Source of the DNA: Campylobacteraceae bacterium
Lineage (GTDB): Bacteria > Campylobacterota > Campylobacteria > Campylobacterales > Sulfurovaceae
DNA length: 23,310 nt
NCBI GenBank assembly: GCA_027079365.1
Contig: JALWVW010000077.1
Location: 1 to 23,310 of the forward strand
Reading direction: 5' to 3'
Part shown: positions 22,313-23,310 of the stretch, piece by piece
Layout of the letters: the number at the start of each line of letters is the position of its first letter
How positions within the stretch are numbered: the first letter of the stretch is position 1
Notes under the pieces: model-generated
What the model was told of the DNA's origin: nothing
Database searches by the model: none
What the model saw: only the letters and a program-made list of their open reading frames with translations
Translations under genes and position numbers: made by a program

Positions 22313-23310
22313 CTACCCTTTCTTTTTTGCTGTAATAATAGCCTGAATGGTCTTAAGGTAGCTATTTTCGCCCAGATAGAGATAGAGTTTGCCTAAAATA
22401 TCCTGTTTTTGCTTCTCATTCATAGAGGTTGACGCTTCGATCATGTGCTTCAGTGAGCGGTCGATTTCGTCCGTATCATAGTCCAGGTCATCCAGTACAT
22501 CCATAAGGTTCTGTGCATCAATCATATCAGAGAGCTGATACCTCCCTGTCTCATCAAAGGTCACTACAATCTCGGTGGGATGGGTGAAGAGATTATGCTG
22601 CATCCCCAGCACCTCCTGATAAGCGCCAGTGAGGAAAAATGCCAGGAAATACTCCTCCTGCTCCACATCTATGTCATGCAGGTGCAGTGGCTGTGACGCA
22701 TCAAATGCTATCTCTCCGTCGCTGTCACAGGTGATATCCCAGATGCTCGCCGGGCGGGTAGGCTTCTGACTAAGGTGAGAGATCGGCATGACCGGGAAGC
22801 TCTGCCCCAGCCCCCAAAAATCAGGTACGGACTGAAACATCGAGAAATTCACCAGATACTTCTCCTGGATACGACTTTCCAGTCGCTTAAGCTCATCCGT
22901 ATCCTCGTCTTTCAGCAGAAAAATCGCCTTTTTGATGATAAGATTGACCAATATCTCGGTATTGGAGCGATCCTCCAGATCGATATAGCCCAGATCAAAG
23001 AGCGTCAACAAGCTCTCCATATGGTCAAGCGCGTCATGGAGATACTCTTTGGCAGTGGCTCTCTTGATAGAGGTGTAGAGTGCATAAAGCTCCTCTATCA
23101 ACGGCGGATTACTCTCCTTGAGCCGTAATCCGCTCTCATGATACTCTTGACTGAACAGCTCCAGCACAGGCGCAACAAGCACCGCATGGCTGGCAGCGAT
23201 GAACCGGCCTGATTCGGTATAGATATCTGGCTCCTCCACCCCCTTGCTCCGTGCGATCTCCTGCATCAGAAAGACCACATCATTGGCAAACTCTTTGAGC
23301 GAATAGTTAC
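22313..23310 (-). CDS. speA: Biosynthetic arginine decarboxylase, C-terminal part
   Basis: The frame is open to the window edge, beginning NYSLKEFANDVVFLMQEIAR, and gives 332 residues of a protein normally around 620-640. ESGRFIAASHAVLVAPVLE and PDFWGLGQSFPVMPISHL are characteristic, and CDSDGEIAFD holds the catalytic Cys region of PLP-dependent fold-III decarboxylases. The enzyme converts arginine to agmatine for polyamine synthesis. The barrel domain with the PLP lysine lies outside the window. The stop is two bases before cysE, placing both in one transcript with comF and the mod genes. Confidence 0.94.
   Translation of the reverse strand, partial: NYSLKEFANDVVFLMQEIARSKGVEEPDIYTESGRFIAASHAVLVAPVLELFSQEYHESGLRLKESNPPLIEELYALYTSIKRATAKEYLHDALDHMESLLTLFDLGYIDLEDRSNTEILVNLIIKKAIFLLKDEDTDELKRLESRIQEKYLVNFSMFQSVPDFWGLGQSFPVMPISHLSQKPTRPASIWDITCDSDGEIAFDASQPLHLHDIDVEQEEYFLAFFLTGAYQEVLGMQHNLFTHPTEIVVTFDETGRYQLSDMIDAQNLMDVLDDLDYDTDEIDRSLKHMIEASTSMNEKQKQDILGKLYLYLGENSYLKTIQAIITAKKKG

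Noticed and set aside
22308..22322. GTAG-containing stretch at the speA/cysE junction as a REP
   Set aside because: There is a GTAGGG but no pairing stem beside it; it is the speA stop and cysE ribosome site.

Overview
The window looks like a chromosomal segment of a Campylobacterota (Epsilonproteobacteria) member, most likely near Sulfurovum. This rests on gene content and protein style, not on a database search: a modA / stand-alone TOBE / modB / modC molybdate locus in the order I recall from Campylobacter, a cache-PAS histidine kinase of epsilon type, a TAXI-TRAP transporter, and short, densely overlapping operons. Nearly every gene is on the minus strand; only the alanine dehydrogenase gene and a small REP-associated transposase are on the plus strand. 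No rRNA, tRNA, CRISPR array or classical insertion sequence was seen.

Layout, left to right. (1) 1-3119, minus: an XRE/cupin regulator, a repeat protein, a MoxR ATPase and the start of a VWA/metallopeptidase-like gene cut by the window edge. (2) 3120-3240: an AT-rich divergent control region with two inverted repeats, then ald (alanine dehydrogenase). (3) 4352-4639: a REP-like hairpin and a small membrane-protein gene broken by a one-base frameshift. (4) 4742-7209: a GCS2-type amide ligase and an aspartoacylase-like deacylase joined by an ATGA overlap. (5) 7319-14216, minus: TAXI substrate-binding protein, fused TRAP permease, LUD protein, PsuK, PsuG and an L-2-hydroxyglutarate oxidase-like enzyme, apparently one catabolic cluster behind a promoter with a consensus TATAAT. 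(6) 14332-17156: a response regulator and sensor kinase with an ATGA overlap; the kinase gene overlaps the end of modC. (7) 17149-23310: a long, tightly packed run speA (partial) - cysE - comF - modA - TOBE - modB - modC.

The most striking element is an island of about 1.1 kb (18028-19150) between modB and modC. It holds a RAYT (REP-associated tyrosine transposase) gene and seven GTAG-plus-hairpin REP elements. These include two BIME-like inverted pairs, one on each side of the transposase, which share a near-identical REP. An eighth element of the same design lies 14 kb away at 4352-4377, where its GTAG supplies the stop codon of the broken small gene. The island splits what should be a compact molybdate operon and may have changed how modC and the following two-component genes are expressed.
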